NCBI GenBank assembly: GCA_003243255.1 | Contig: QFQM01000003.1 | Coordinates: 32,111-96,110 of the forward strand | Origin: Flavobacterium psychrophilum | Lineage (GTDB): Bacteria; Bacteroidota; Bacteroidia; Flavobacteriales; Flavobacteriaceae | DNA: 64,000 nucleotides | Direction: 5' to 3' | In this document: positions 51,249 to 59,364 of the stretch, piece by piece | Layout of the letters: each line of letters opens with the position of its first letter | How positions within the stretch are numbered: position 1 is the stretch's first letter | The notes under the pieces: model-generated | Told to the model about the DNA's origin: nothing | Databases searched by the model: none | The model's input: only the letters and a program-made list of their open reading frames with translations | Made by a program: the position numbers and the translations under genes

Positions 51249-52691
51249 ATGACAACTAAAAGAATTTTAGCCTTCTCGCTGCTTTTTACAATCGCATTTG
51301 GCTATAGCCAGGACAAAAAAAAGGATACTTCAGCATCTGATGCGGATGTAACCGCAAGCACATTGCTTACAGAAAGCGGTGCATCTATAGCATTGACAAC
51401 AGTATACCAAAACGGGAAAGTAATAAACCGCCACCATAGCAACAGGCATAATCAGCCCGACGATAAAACCCTTTATGAAATAGGTTCTGTTACCAAAACA
51501 TTTACCGGACTGCTTATGGCTAAAGCCGTTACCGAAGGTAAAATAGCCCTGAATGATGATGTGCGCAAATATCTTGACGGGAAATACCGTAACCTCGAAT
51601 ACAAAGGCAAACCCATTTCCATAAAAGACCTTTTGGTTTTTAAAACCGGGATTAAGCGTGATTTCCCTGACTCTGCAACACTGCTCCAGACAAGGGACGA
51701 CAATACCGCTGCAAAATTCAACGCTCTTGAAGCCAATTATGACAAAAAGAAATTCTTTGCCGACCTGAAAAAGGCAAAGGTAGAGACCGAACCCGGAACC
51801 GAATATGTTCATTCTAAACTTGGTCCGGAGCTATGTGCTGTAATACTTGAAAAGGTATACGGTAAAAGCTTTGAAACGCTTATGAACGATCTTTTGCACA
51901 GCATAGGAATGGAATCGTCTAAGCTTTTTACTAAAGAAGGTAAGCCGGCTATTTCAGGGACAAATGAAAATGGCAAAACCATGCCGCTTATTACCGACGG
52001 GCTTTGGGGTGCTGCAGGAATGCTTAAATCTACACCTACAGATATGGTAAAGTACATGAAGTACCAGATGAATACTAAAAATGCTGCCGTAGCCGAATCG
52101 CACAAACTGCTATCTGATGGCAACGATGGCACTTTTGCCTATTGCTGGAACATAACCAAAGATGCTGAAGGCAAAACAGGCTACTGGATGCACGGCGGTA
52201 CTTTTGGAACTCAAAACCTGGTATACATTTATCCTGAATACAATCTTGGGATATCGGTTGTGGTTAACCAAAGCGGCCCGGACACCTTTGCAGCCCTTGA
52301 TGAAGCCCGTGTAGCATTAGAAGACGAATTTAAACCGGGGAAGAAATCGGCCATAAGGGAAATGAAGGCAAAATATACTGATGATGCGGTAAAAGCCCTG
52401 ACCTATTATGCCGAACTTAAAAAAACCAACAGATATTATACCGATGAAAACGCATTAAACAGCTACGGATATTCATTGCTTTGGAAGAAAAAACCCGAAG
52501 CTGCATTGCAGATATTCAACCAGTATGTTGTTGAGTTCCCAAACTCTGCCAATGCTTATGACAGTCGTGGAGAGGTATATTTTGCGCTTAAAAATTATGC
52601 TGCTTCGCGAAAAGACTACGAGAAATCGCTACAGATGAATCCGCAAAATGACAATGCAAAACAAATGCTGGAAAAGCTGAAAGGATTATAA
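51249..52691 (+). CDS. Secreted serine hydrolase (class C beta-lactamase-like) with TPR tail
   Basis: 480 residues with a signal peptide (cut near FGYSQ). The serine-hydrolase domain (about 35-360) has SxxK as SVTKTF near 78 and an HxG motif in WMHGGTFG. The second motif is Y-V-H (PGTEYVHSKLG) rather than the usual Y-x-N. C-terminal residues 375-480 are TPR-like (YSLLWKKKPEAALQIFNQYV, GEVYFALKNYAASRKDYEKS). Probably a peptidase or esterase in the periplasm rather than a true beta-lactamase. Confidence 0.88.
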   Translation: MTTKRILAFSLLFTIAFGYSQDKKKDTSASDADVTASTLLTESGASIALTTVYQNGKVINRHHSNRHNQPDDKTLYEIGSVTKTFTGLLMAKAVTEGKIALNDDVRKYLDGKYRNLEYKGKPISIKDLLVFKTGIKRDFPDSATLLQTRDDNTAAKFNALEANYDKKKFFADLKKAKVETEPGTEYVHSKLGPELCAVILEKVYGKSFETLMNDLLHSIGMESSKLFTKEGKPAISGTNENGKTMPLITDGLWGAAGMLKSTPTDMVKYMKYQMNTKNAAVAESHKLLSDGNDGTFAYCWNITKDAEGKTGYWMHGGTFGTQNLVYIYPEYNLGISVVVNQSGPDTFAALDEARVALEDEFKPGKKSAIREMKAKYTDDAVKALTYYAELKKTNRYYTDENALNSYGYSLLWKKKPEAALQIFNQYVVEFPNSANAYDSRGEVYFALKNYAASRKDYEKSLQMNPQNDNAKQMLEKLKGL

Positions 52692-52732
52692 GATTTTGTA
52701 GGTAAATGCGTTATAACAGCAAACCGCCTACT

Positions 52733-53218
52733 ATGAACAGCCACTTTTCTGTACCAAAACCCTGCCACGAGAACTGGAATGCCATGACTCCCGCAGAGCA
52801 GGGACGTTTTTGCAGTGTATGCAGCAAGAATGTTACCGATTTTACCCAAATGAGCAACGAGGAAATCGTAGTTTACCTGCGTAAAAACAGTGCAAATGGT
52901 GTGTGCGGACGTTTCAGGAACGACCAGCTTCAGCAAAAAATAGCCATCAATATCCCAAACAGGGTTTTGTATTCGCAGACAAAATTCAGGAATATATTTT
53001 TGCTGGCATTATTGGTAACCATGGGATCTACATTAGTTAGCTGTATGGGCAAAGCCGTAGAAGATGAAGCGCCTGAAAGCCATAAGATGACACCGCCTAA
53101 AACAACAAACGTAACACTTGGCGAAGTAGCCTATCCTGACGATTCTGTTCACGTTGATTCTGTACCCCTTCCGCCACCTGTGCCGGTTAAAGAAGCTCCA
53201 AAAGCAACTAAAGAGTAA
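52733..53218 (+). CDS. Cys-rich membrane protein of a Bacteroidota-specific type
   Basis: 161 residues from ATG 52733. The cytosolic N-terminus has PKPCHENWNAMTPAEQGRFC then SVCSKNVTDFTQMSNEEIV, a C-x(n)-C-x2-C pattern resembling a zinc finger. One transmembrane segment follows (NIFLLALLVTMGSTLVSC), then a Pro-rich periplasmic tail (PLPPPVPVKEAP). Relatives are frequent in flavobacteria and carry the same N-terminal motif; the function is unknown. Alternative start: ATG 52706. It lies just upstream of dxs. Confidence 0.72.
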   Translation: MNSHFSVPKPCHENWNAMTPAEQGRFCSVCSKNVTDFTQMSNEEIVVYLRKNSANGVCGRFRNDQLQQKIAINIPNRVLYSQTKFRNIFLLALLVTMGSTLVSCMGKAVEDEAPESHKMTPPKTTNVTLGEVAYPDDSVHVDSVPLPPPVPVKEAPKATKE

Positions 53219-53301
53219 ATCAGGATAAAAAATTAATTCTTTTATCATACTATTTTCAGACAACACATCGAATAACCGAATAACCACAGCAACAAATGTT
53301 G

Positions 53302-53309
53302 TAAATTTG
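53302..53309 (+). promoter_or_regulatory. -7 box of dxs
   Basis: TAAATTTG, 17 bases before the dxs ATG at 53327. Confidence 0.6.
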
Positions 53310-53326
53310 CTATTCTATTACACGAA

Positions 53327-55096
53327 ATGGCAGATACTCTCTTAAACAGCATCAACGACCCGGCCGACCTGAGGAAACTCAGTCCGGAACAGTTGCCGCA
53401 ACTGGCACAGGAACTTCGTGGTTTTATTATTGATATCGTGTCGGCTAAAGAAGGCCATCTTGGCGCAAGCCTTGGCGTGACCGAGCTTACCATTGCACTA
53501 CATTATATATTCAACACCCCTGAAGATCTTTTGGTTTGGGATGTAGGCCACCAGGCATACGGACACAAACTGCTTACAGGCCGCAGGGATAAATTTGACA
53601 CCAACCGCCAGCTTGATGGCATAAGCGGTTTCCCGAAACGCAGCGAAAGTGAGTATGACACCTTTGGCACCGGCCACAGCAGTACCTCTATATCTGCCGC
53701 ATTGGGTATGGCGATTGCTTCTAAACTGAAGGGCGAAACCGAAAAAAACCACATTGCAGTCATTGGCGATGCCTCCATCGCATCGGGTATGGCTTTTGAA
53801 GGGCTGAACCATGCCGGAGTTACCGATGCCAACCTGCTCGTAATCCTAAATGATAATGCTATTGGCATAGACCCAAGCGTGGGTGCACTAAAAAACTATC
53901 TTACACAGGTAAAAGAAGGCACTAATCCGCGTGATAACAATATGATCAAGTCGCTGAACTTTGATTACAGCGGCCCAATAGATGGACATGACCTGCCTGC
54001 GCTACTCAAAGAACTTGAACGACTAAAAAACAAAAAAGGACCGCGTTTTCTCCACATCATAACTACCAAAGGCAAAGGACTCAAACAGGCCGAGGAAGAT
54101 CAGGTAAAATACCACGCTCCCGGGAAATTTGACCGCCTTACGGGTGAGGTATTGGCTATTGCCGATGAAAACCTGCCTCCAAAATACCAGGACGTATTCG
54201 GGTTAACGCTGGTAGAACTTGCTGAACAAAACGAAAAGATAATAGGCATTACACCTGCGATGCCATCCGGCAGCTCTATGAAGTTTATGATGGAAGCTTT
54301 CCCTGACCGCGCTTTTGATGTAGGTATTGCCGAACAACACGCTGTAACCCTTGCTGCCGGTATGGCTACACAGGGCATGATGGTGTATTGCAATATTTAC
54401 TCAACCTTTCTACAAAGGGCCTACGATCAGCTTATTCATGATGTGGCCTTACAGGATCTTCCTGTTATTTTCTGCCTGGACCGTGCCGGACTTGTAGGTG
54501 AAGACGGTGCTACGCATCACGGTGTTTTTGATATTGCCTATCTTAGATGCATCCCGAACCTGATAGTATATGCACCGCTTAACGAAAGCGCATTGCGCAA
54601 CATACTCTATACCGCACAGCTTGGACTGGAACATCCTATCGCAATTCGCTACCCACGCGGACGCGGGGAAAGTACCGACTGGCAAAAACCTTTTGAAAAA
54701 ATTGAGATCGGAAAAGCTAATTTGCTGAAAGGCGGAACTTCTGTCGCCATATTGTCTACAGGGACTATTGGCAATAACGTAATAAAAGCGCTGGAACAAA
54801 GCAATAACGCCTCACTGTTTTCACATTACGATTTTGCTTTCATCAAGCCGCTTGATGTTACACTGCTTCACGACATCTTTAAACAGCATGAAGAAATCAT
54901 AACCATTGAAGACGGTTCGCTTACAGGAGGTTTCGGCAGTAGCATTTGTGCCTTTGCCGCAAAACAGGGATACTCCCTAAAAATAAGGGTTTTAGGCGTT
55001 CCTGACAGCTTTATAGAACAGGGAACTGTAACCCAACTGCAACAATTATGTGGAATTGACGTTAAAAGCCTTAAAGATATTTTTTCTGCTTACTAA
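53327..55096 (+). CDS. dxs: 1-deoxy-D-xylulose-5-phosphate synthase
   Basis: 589 residues, slightly shorter than the usual 620-640. It makes DXP from pyruvate and glyceraldehyde-3-phosphate, the first step of the MEP isoprenoid pathway. TPP-binding GDASIASGMAFEGLNHAG (GDG-like) near 147 and VILNDN; the catalytic Glu is in DVGIAEQHAVT near 343. The transketolase C-terminal domain is complete. The DUF3078 gene follows after 47 bases, a common flavobacterial order. Confidence 0.97.
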   Translation: MADTLLNSINDPADLRKLSPEQLPQLAQELRGFIIDIVSAKEGHLGASLGVTELTIALHYIFNTPEDLLVWDVGHQAYGHKLLTGRRDKFDTNRQLDGISGFPKRSESEYDTFGTGHSSTSISAALGMAIASKLKGETEKNHIAVIGDASIASGMAFEGLNHAGVTDANLLVILNDNAIGIDPSVGALKNYLTQVKEGTNPRDNNMIKSLNFDYSGPIDGHDLPALLKELERLKNKKGPRFLHIITTKGKGLKQAEEDQVKYHAPGKFDRLTGEVLAIADENLPPKYQDVFGLTLVELAEQNEKIIGITPAMPSGSSMKFMMEAFPDRAFDVGIAEQHAVTLAAGMATQGMMVYCNIYSTFLQRAYDQLIHDVALQDLPVIFCLDRAGLVGEDGATHHGVFDIAYLRCIPNLIVYAPLNESALRNILYTAQLGLEHPIAIRYPRGRGESTDWQKPFEKIEIGKANLLKGGTSVAILSTGTIGNNVIKALEQSNNASLFSHYDFAFIKPLDVTLLHDIFKQHEEIITIEDGSLTGGFGSSICAFAAKQGYSLKIRVLGVPDSFIEQGTVTQLQQLCGIDVKSLKDIFSAY

Positions 55097-55143
55097 AAAA
55101 ATGTCGACTTTTGCAACCGAATTTTCCATAAAAACAGTTCAGA

Positions 55144-56094
55144 ATGAGAATAAAAGCCTGTATAATAGCCTTATTATGCATCCTGTTTAGCCAGACAACG
55201 AAAGCGCAAGTACTTGTAACTACTACTCTTCCCGACACCATAACCAATTGGGAACGGACCAATACTGTAGGCCTTGACCTGAACCAGGTAGCCTTTGTAA
55301 ACTGGAACGTAGGGGGAAATAATTCTGTTGCGGGTATTGCAAAAGGGCATTTCACTCGAAAGTATGTAAAAAAATACCTGAACTGGAACAATGAGCTTAT
55401 CATGAAGTACGGGCTTAACAGGCAGGAAGGCCAGGGAACCCGTAAAACCGATGACCAGATAGAGCTTAACTCTACCTTTGGTTACCGCACTGATACAGTT
55501 TCTAACTGGTATTACAGTGCCAAGTTCAACTTCAAGACACAGTTTGCCAACGGTTATAACTATCCCAATACCACCGATGAGATTTCAGGGCCATTCTCTC
55601 CTGCTTATGTGTTTTTAGGGGTCGGTTCTGAATATATCCGCAAAGACCTTGGTTTAAACCTTTATATGTCGCCATTAACGGCTAAAACAACAATCGTAAC
55701 CGATAACAGGCTTGCCGATCAGGGTGCTTTTGGAGTACCTGCGGCTACCTATGACGCTGACGGTAATCTTTTAACACATGGTAAAAATGTACGTACCGAG
55801 GTGGGTATATTAATTACCAACCAGATAAAACGTAAGATATACACCAACATTATGCTGGATAACCGTTTTACCTTTTATACCGATTACCTGAATAACTTTG
55901 GCAACATAGATGTTGACTGGCAAATGCAGCTTGACCTTACTGTAAACCAGTATGTAAAAGCCAATGTAGGCATGCACATGATCTACGACGACGATATTAA
56001 GAACAAAGTTGAAAAAGACGGCGTTCAGGTTACCGAAGGCCCAAGGATCCAGCTGAAGCAAATGCTTGGTGTGGGACTGACCTATACTTTCTAA
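55144..56094 (+). CDS. DUF3078 outer-surface protein
   Basis: 316 residues with a signal peptide (cut near TTKAQV). Beta-rich, with alternating strands ending LGVGLTYTF, typical of an outer-membrane beta-barrel. WNVGGNNSVAGIAKGHFTRKY and FGYRTDTVSNWYYSAKFNFKTQF are DUF3078 signatures. In many Bacteroidota it follows dxs. The function is unknown; a role in envelope assembly or lipid transport is only a guess. Confidence 0.88.
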   Translation: MRIKACIIALLCILFSQTTKAQVLVTTTLPDTITNWERTNTVGLDLNQVAFVNWNVGGNNSVAGIAKGHFTRKYVKKYLNWNNELIMKYGLNRQEGQGTRKTDDQIELNSTFGYRTDTVSNWYYSAKFNFKTQFANGYNYPNTTDEISGPFSPAYVFLGVGSEYIRKDLGLNLYMSPLTAKTTIVTDNRLADQGAFGVPAATYDADGNLLTHGKNVRTEVGILITNQIKRKIYTNIMLDNRFTFYTDYLNNFGNIDVDWQMQLDLTVNQYVKANVGMHMIYDDDIKNKVEKDGVQVTEGPRIQLKQMLGVGLTYTF

Positions 56095-56097
56095 GAA

Positions 56098-56135
56098 TGA
56101 GATATTAGATAATAGATGTGAGACATTAGACAGCT
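56098..56135. repeat. Simple repeat of the ATTAGATAATAGATG type
   Basis: Stretch GAGATATTAGATAATAGATG followed by TGAGACATTAGAC. Its reverse complement resembles 31005-31030. Intergenic dispersed simple sequence. Confidence 0.5.
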
Positions 56136-56154
56136 TCACTCAAATAAATAAAAT

Positions 56155-56185
56155 AAAAACACCCATGCATTTCATGGGTGTTTTT
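56155..56185. terminator. Bidirectional terminator
   Basis: 13-bp stem AAAAACACCCATG (56155-56167) with CATGGGTGTTTTT (56173-56185), 5-base loop. Serves the DUF3078 gene and the leftward RlpA gene. Confidence 0.92.
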
Positions 56186-56230
56186 ATTTATTGTGACTGC
56201 AAACTGCGACTGGATACTGAATACTTGCAG

Positions 56231-56608
56231 CTATTTCGCTATCTCAATAGAAACATACATATGCCCTTTCCGGGTCTTTCCGGCAATCTTGCTATACGCC
56301 TTTTTGGAAAGGTCAATATCAAACCCTCCAGAAAAGGGTCCACGATCGTTTATAACCACGATCACCCACTTGCCGTTATCTATGTTCGTTACCTTCACTT
56401 TTGTGCCAAATGGAAGATTTCTGTGCGCCGCAGTCATTTTGCTGTTGCTGAAGCGTTCGCCGCTGGCAGTTTTTCTCCCGTTAAACTTATCGGCATAGTA
56501 ACTTGCTTTTGCCTTCTTATCATAAGAAGTAAAAGCCCCTTTAGACGACGAACAGCCCGTAAGGGCTGTAAGTGATATTATAAATAATAAAATGATGTAT
56601 TTACGCAT
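56231..56608 (-). CDS. RlpA-family lipoprotein (septal ring lytic transglycosylase type)
   Basis: 125 residues with lipobox LTGC at the N-terminus. A double-psi beta-barrel fills the rest: [37 protein letters not shown] and [17 protein letters not shown]. RlpA proteins cleave denuded peptidoglycan strands at the septum; the catalytic Asp lies in NDRGPF. It starts on the last base of the upstream RlpA stop (TAATG), so both are translated together. Confidence 0.9.
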   Translation of the reverse strand: MRKYIILLFIISLTALTGCSSSKGAFTSYDKKAKASYYADKFNGRKTASGERFSNSKMTAAHRNLPFGTKVKVTNIDNGKWVIVVINDRGPFSGGFDIDLSKKAYSKIAGKTRKGHMYVSIEIAK

Positions 56609-57090
56609 TACTCAGCCGGCTCTATGATTTCCATTTTTACTTTAAAGGTACCACATCCTTTTTTAGAAGCGATTTCCATAAAAGCGGTCTTAGTAAGGTC
56701 AATTTCCAGCTTTTTACTGAAAGGCCCGCGGTCGTTTACCTTAACGTCAACAAATTTTCCATTGACTTCATTGGTAACCCTGACCATCGTCCCGAAAGGA
56801 AGTTTCATGTGGGCTGCGGTGTACTTCTTGTTATGAAAGCGTTCACCACTTGTAGTTTTCCTGCCGTTAAACTTATCAGCATAATAAGTAGCAAGAACAT
56901 TTTGTTTGTAGAGCGTCAGTTTAGGTTCTGCAGGTTTAGCCTCTACGGTTTCGGTAGAATCGGCAACTTTAATTGCAGTAATCTTTTCAATCTTTTTAGT
57001 TGTTGGAGCTGTCTCTTTGCTCCCTGTTGTAAAGCCCGTTATTATTAGCAACAATAATGACACACTAAAAACGATAATCTTATTCTTCAT
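56608..57090 (-). CDS. RlpA-family protein, membrane or secreted paralogue
   Basis: 160 residues from ATG 57090 (an upstream in-frame ATG at 57144 overlaps the terminator of the next gene and is unlikely). N-terminal signal ([16 protein letters not shown]) without a lipobox Cys. A Thr/Lys/Glu linker precedes the barrel: [57 protein letters not shown]. It is a paralogue of the downstream lipoprotein and translationally coupled to it. Confidence 0.88.
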   Translation of the reverse strand: MKNKIIVFSVSLLLLIITGFTTGSKETAPTTKKIEKITAIKVADSTETVEAKPAEPKLTLYKQNVLATYYADKFNGRKTTSGERFHNKKYTAAHMKLPFGTMVRVTNEVNGKFVDVKVNDRGPFSKKLEIDLTKTAFMEIASKKGCGTFKVKMEIIEPAE

Positions 57091-57142
57091 AATATTATAA
57101 TTTTTCGGTTTTATGTTTAACAATAAACATGCCATAAGACAC

Positions 57143-57163
57143 AAAAAGCCTCATCGAGGCTTT
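57143..57163 (-). terminator. Terminator of the small membrane protein gene
   Basis: 8-bp stem AAAGCCTC (57145-57152) with GAGGCTTT (57156-57163), 3-base loop; the leftward transcript ends in TTTTTGTG. Confidence 0.85.
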
Positions 57164-57177
57164 ATCATGCGGTTATA

Positions 57178-57615
57178 TTATAACCACTGATCCCACGGAA
57201 TCCTGCTTAAAAGCAGCACTAATCCTATAGCATAAAAAATCGCAATCTTTTTAAATTTAACAGCGCTGTCTTCTGCCCTTTTGTGTGTAGACCACCCTAT
57301 CGTTATGAGAACAATAGCTATCAGATTGATAAGGGGGTGCTCAACAAGCAGTTTTCTAAGTTCAGCGTTTTTCATTACCGCACCCATACCCAACTGCTTA
57401 GCAGCATCCATCTTTGCAGACACAAATAACAGCACCAAACCAATTACAAACTGAACGTGCGTAAATATAAGTGCCAGCATAGCGATCTGCCTGTCTTTTG
57501 GCAAAAATGCCCTTTTTGACGATAAGCCCATAAAGGCATTAACAGATGCTAAAAGCAATAATACTAACACGGCAAATGCCCAATACGAATGCAGGTCTAA
57601 AACACCTTGGTACAT
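57178..57615 (-). CDS. Small four-helix membrane protein
   Basis: 145 residues, four hydrophobic helices (YWAFAVLVLLLLASVNAFM, IAMLALIFTHVQFVIGLVLL, HPLINLIAIVLITIGWSTH, IAIFYAIGLVLLLSRIPW). His residues in helix positions (LHSYW, FTHVQ, EHPLI, STHKR) recall b-type cytochrome ligands, and relatives are sometimes annotated as cytochrome B, but heme binding is unproven. A reverse -7 box TATATTTG lies at 57640-57647. Confidence 0.75.
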   Translation of the reverse strand: MYQGVLDLHSYWAFAVLVLLLLASVNAFMGLSSKRAFLPKDRQIAMLALIFTHVQFVIGLVLLFVSAKMDAAKQLGMGAVMKNAELRKLLVEHPLINLIAIVLITIGWSTHKRAEDSAVKFKKIAIFYAIGLVLLLSRIPWDQWL

Positions 57616-57979
57616 AGTTCAGTTTTTGTTTTGGAATGGCAAATATAACCAATTACCTATAAAATCCGACTTAAAAACCCCTGTTAATTAGATGTTAACG
57701 CTTGTTTAGAATCTGTCTAAGAAGCAATTAACATTGTTAAGACCCCAAGAGTAAAGGAGTTACGACTGAAAAATACACCTATGCTAAGTTTTGATTTTTT
57801 CGGGCTTATATATGTAAACTGAAAACTGTTTTTGAAGGAAAAACCCGTTTAAAACGGAATTAGCCTCACCCCTAACCCCTCTCCAAAGGAGGGAAACCTA
57901 CTCATGCCCACAAAAAACAAAACCCCCGAAGACTGCTCTCCGGAGGTTTCAAAATATGAAATTTATTTACAATGGATTC
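57616..57979. other. Gene-free region with REP-type half-element and terminator
   Basis: 57640-57647 holds the reverse TATATTTG box. 57866-57900 holds a C/G-rich half-element (CTCACCCCTAACCCC then CTCCAAAGGAGGG). 57920-57949 is the leftward terminator of the lipoprotein gene. No coding signal. Confidence 0.6.
57920..57949 (-). terminator. Terminator of the choice-of-anchor-type lipoprotein gene
   Basis: Stem AAACCCCCG with CGGAGGTTT (57941-57949), one mismatch; the leftward tail is TTTTGTTTTTT. Nearly identical in sequence to the pgi terminator at 59298. Confidence 0.8.
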
Positions 57980-59032
57980 TTAATTAAGTTCCAGGTTGTC
58001 GATACCCACTACAGTTGAGTAAATATCATCGGTAACGTCTGTTGCGACAAATATCACATATACCGGACCTGTAAGGCTGCCAAAGTTGATGGTTTTACTT
58101 GTCCATCCTGTAAAGCCGGCATAATCATCTCCATCATCAGGCATCCCAGGGAAACCGTTACACTGGGTAACATTCTCTCCAATAGTATTCACACTGGTTA
58201 CAAATTCTACATGAGCACCATTTTGCCCAACTACCACTGCCATTAAAGAGTCATCAAATTCACTTCCCACATATTCCAGGAACTCAGCAGAAAGGAAGTT
58301 ATAATTAAAGCTTAACGATGATGCCGAATTAGAATCGAACGGGCCTAATATCATAGCGCTCGATGTTCCGCCTATGGCAGCATTAGCAGAAACCAATGCA
58401 TCGCCACTTGAAATAGCTGCAAACGAAGAACCTGCAAACGGGCTAAGGCATCCCAGCGGATTAGAAATTATATTTCCGTCACCTATGAACACCACACCAT
58501 TAGCTCCGTTTTCAAAACCTGTATTGTTATTAAACGATCCCGATGGCACTGAGTAAGTTGTATACTCATAACTCATATCCTGATATAATCCCTGCCCTCC
58601 ATCATCCTGCAGGCCTGATGTAAGCGTAATTTCAACATTCGCATTGTCAGCAAAAGTTTTATAAGGCATAAACGTAAGGATAGCATAGCCATTGGCCGCT
58701 TCGTTTACCGATATGGTTCCGGCAACTTTTTTGCCGTTTTCTTTTACGATGAACGTATTTTCATTTACTGAAGAAAGCAAAAGCTTATCGTTCATAAAGA
58801 AAACCGCCGGAGTATTAGCCGGATATTGCTGCCCTGATACTGAAGGCACTGCCTGAGCCACTTCAAGAGGCTCCGTATCATTTGCATCGGTTACGCTGCT
58901 AACGCCTCCCGAGCCTTTATTCACGATTGTATAAAAATCACTGTTGTTGTTTACTGAATCACTATCGTCGCTTGAACATCCCGTAAACATTAACGCCGCA
59001 AGCAGCCCTGAGCATAAGATAATTTTTTTCAT
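57980..59032 (-). CDS. Lipoprotein with SbsA Ig-like and choice-of-anchor-type domains
   Basis: 350 residues with lipobox FTGC (Cys about 19) and an Asp/Ser linker. Residues about 65-150 resemble a Big_5/SbsA Ig-like domain (PANTPAVFFMNDKLLL ... ILTFMPYKTFADNANVEITL). Residues 165-350 resemble choice-of-anchor domains (GANGVVFIGDGNIIS, SSLSFNYNFLSAEF, YVIFVATDVTDDIYSTVVG). A surface-exposed lipoprotein of unknown role. Its gene is flanked by similar repeat-plus-terminator blocks at 57891-57949 and 59271-59327. Confidence 0.78.
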   Translation of the reverse strand: MKKIILCSGLLAALMFTGCSSDDSDSVNNNSDFYTIVNKGSGGVSSVTDANDTEPLEVAQAVPSVSGQQYPANTPAVFFMNDKLLLSSVNENTFIVKENGKKVAGTISVNEAANGYAILTFMPYKTFADNANVEITLTSGLQDDGGQGLYQDMSYEYTTYSVPSGSFNNNTGFENGANGVVFIGDGNIISNPLGCLSPFAGSSFAAISSGDALVSANAAIGGTSSAMILGPFDSNSASSLSFNYNFLSAEFLEYVGSEFDDSLMAVVVGQNGAHVEFVTSVNTIGENVTQCNGFPGMPDDGDDYAGFTGWTSKTINFGSLTGPVYVIFVATDVTDDIYSTVVGIDNLELN

Positions 59033-59364
59033 AAGATAGGTTTAAGTTGGTTTAAGTAGCATTTAAACAGGCGGATCATTAAAAACCCTACCTGTTTTAA
59101 ACACACACGCTGCAAAAGTAACCCTCTATATAACAACACGCTATACCCAATAATAGGGATTTTGATTTCTTTAACAGCCTGAGTTAGTCCTCACCCTACA
59201 CCTTCTCCCTTGCAATGACTAGATATTTAACCACCCCGTTCGCCCTGGCGAAACACCCCCTCCGGAGGAGGGGAAACCTACTCATACCTTTAAAATAAAA
59301 CCCCCGAAGATTACTCTCCGGGGGTTTATACTGTCAACTGTAAACCGTCAACTTATAACTATGA
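59033..59364. other. Gene-free region with repeats and pgi terminator
   Basis: Contains an A/C-rich half-element at 59229-59280 (AACCACCCC ... CCCCTCCGGAGGAGGGG), the pgi terminator at 59298-59327 and a tandem CTGTCAACTGTAAACCGTCA stretch at 59331-59359. No gene. Confidence 0.65.
59298..59327 (-). terminator. Terminator of the pgi operon
   Basis: 9-bp perfect stem AAACCCCCG (59298-59306) with CGGGGGTTT (59319-59327); the leftward tail is TTTTATTTTA. Confidence 0.88.

Noticed and set aside
57091..57144. Longer N-terminus for the second RlpA-type gene (ATG 57144)
   Set aside because: Would overlap the terminator stem of the neighbouring gene and place extra residues before a clear signal peptide beginning at ATG 57090.
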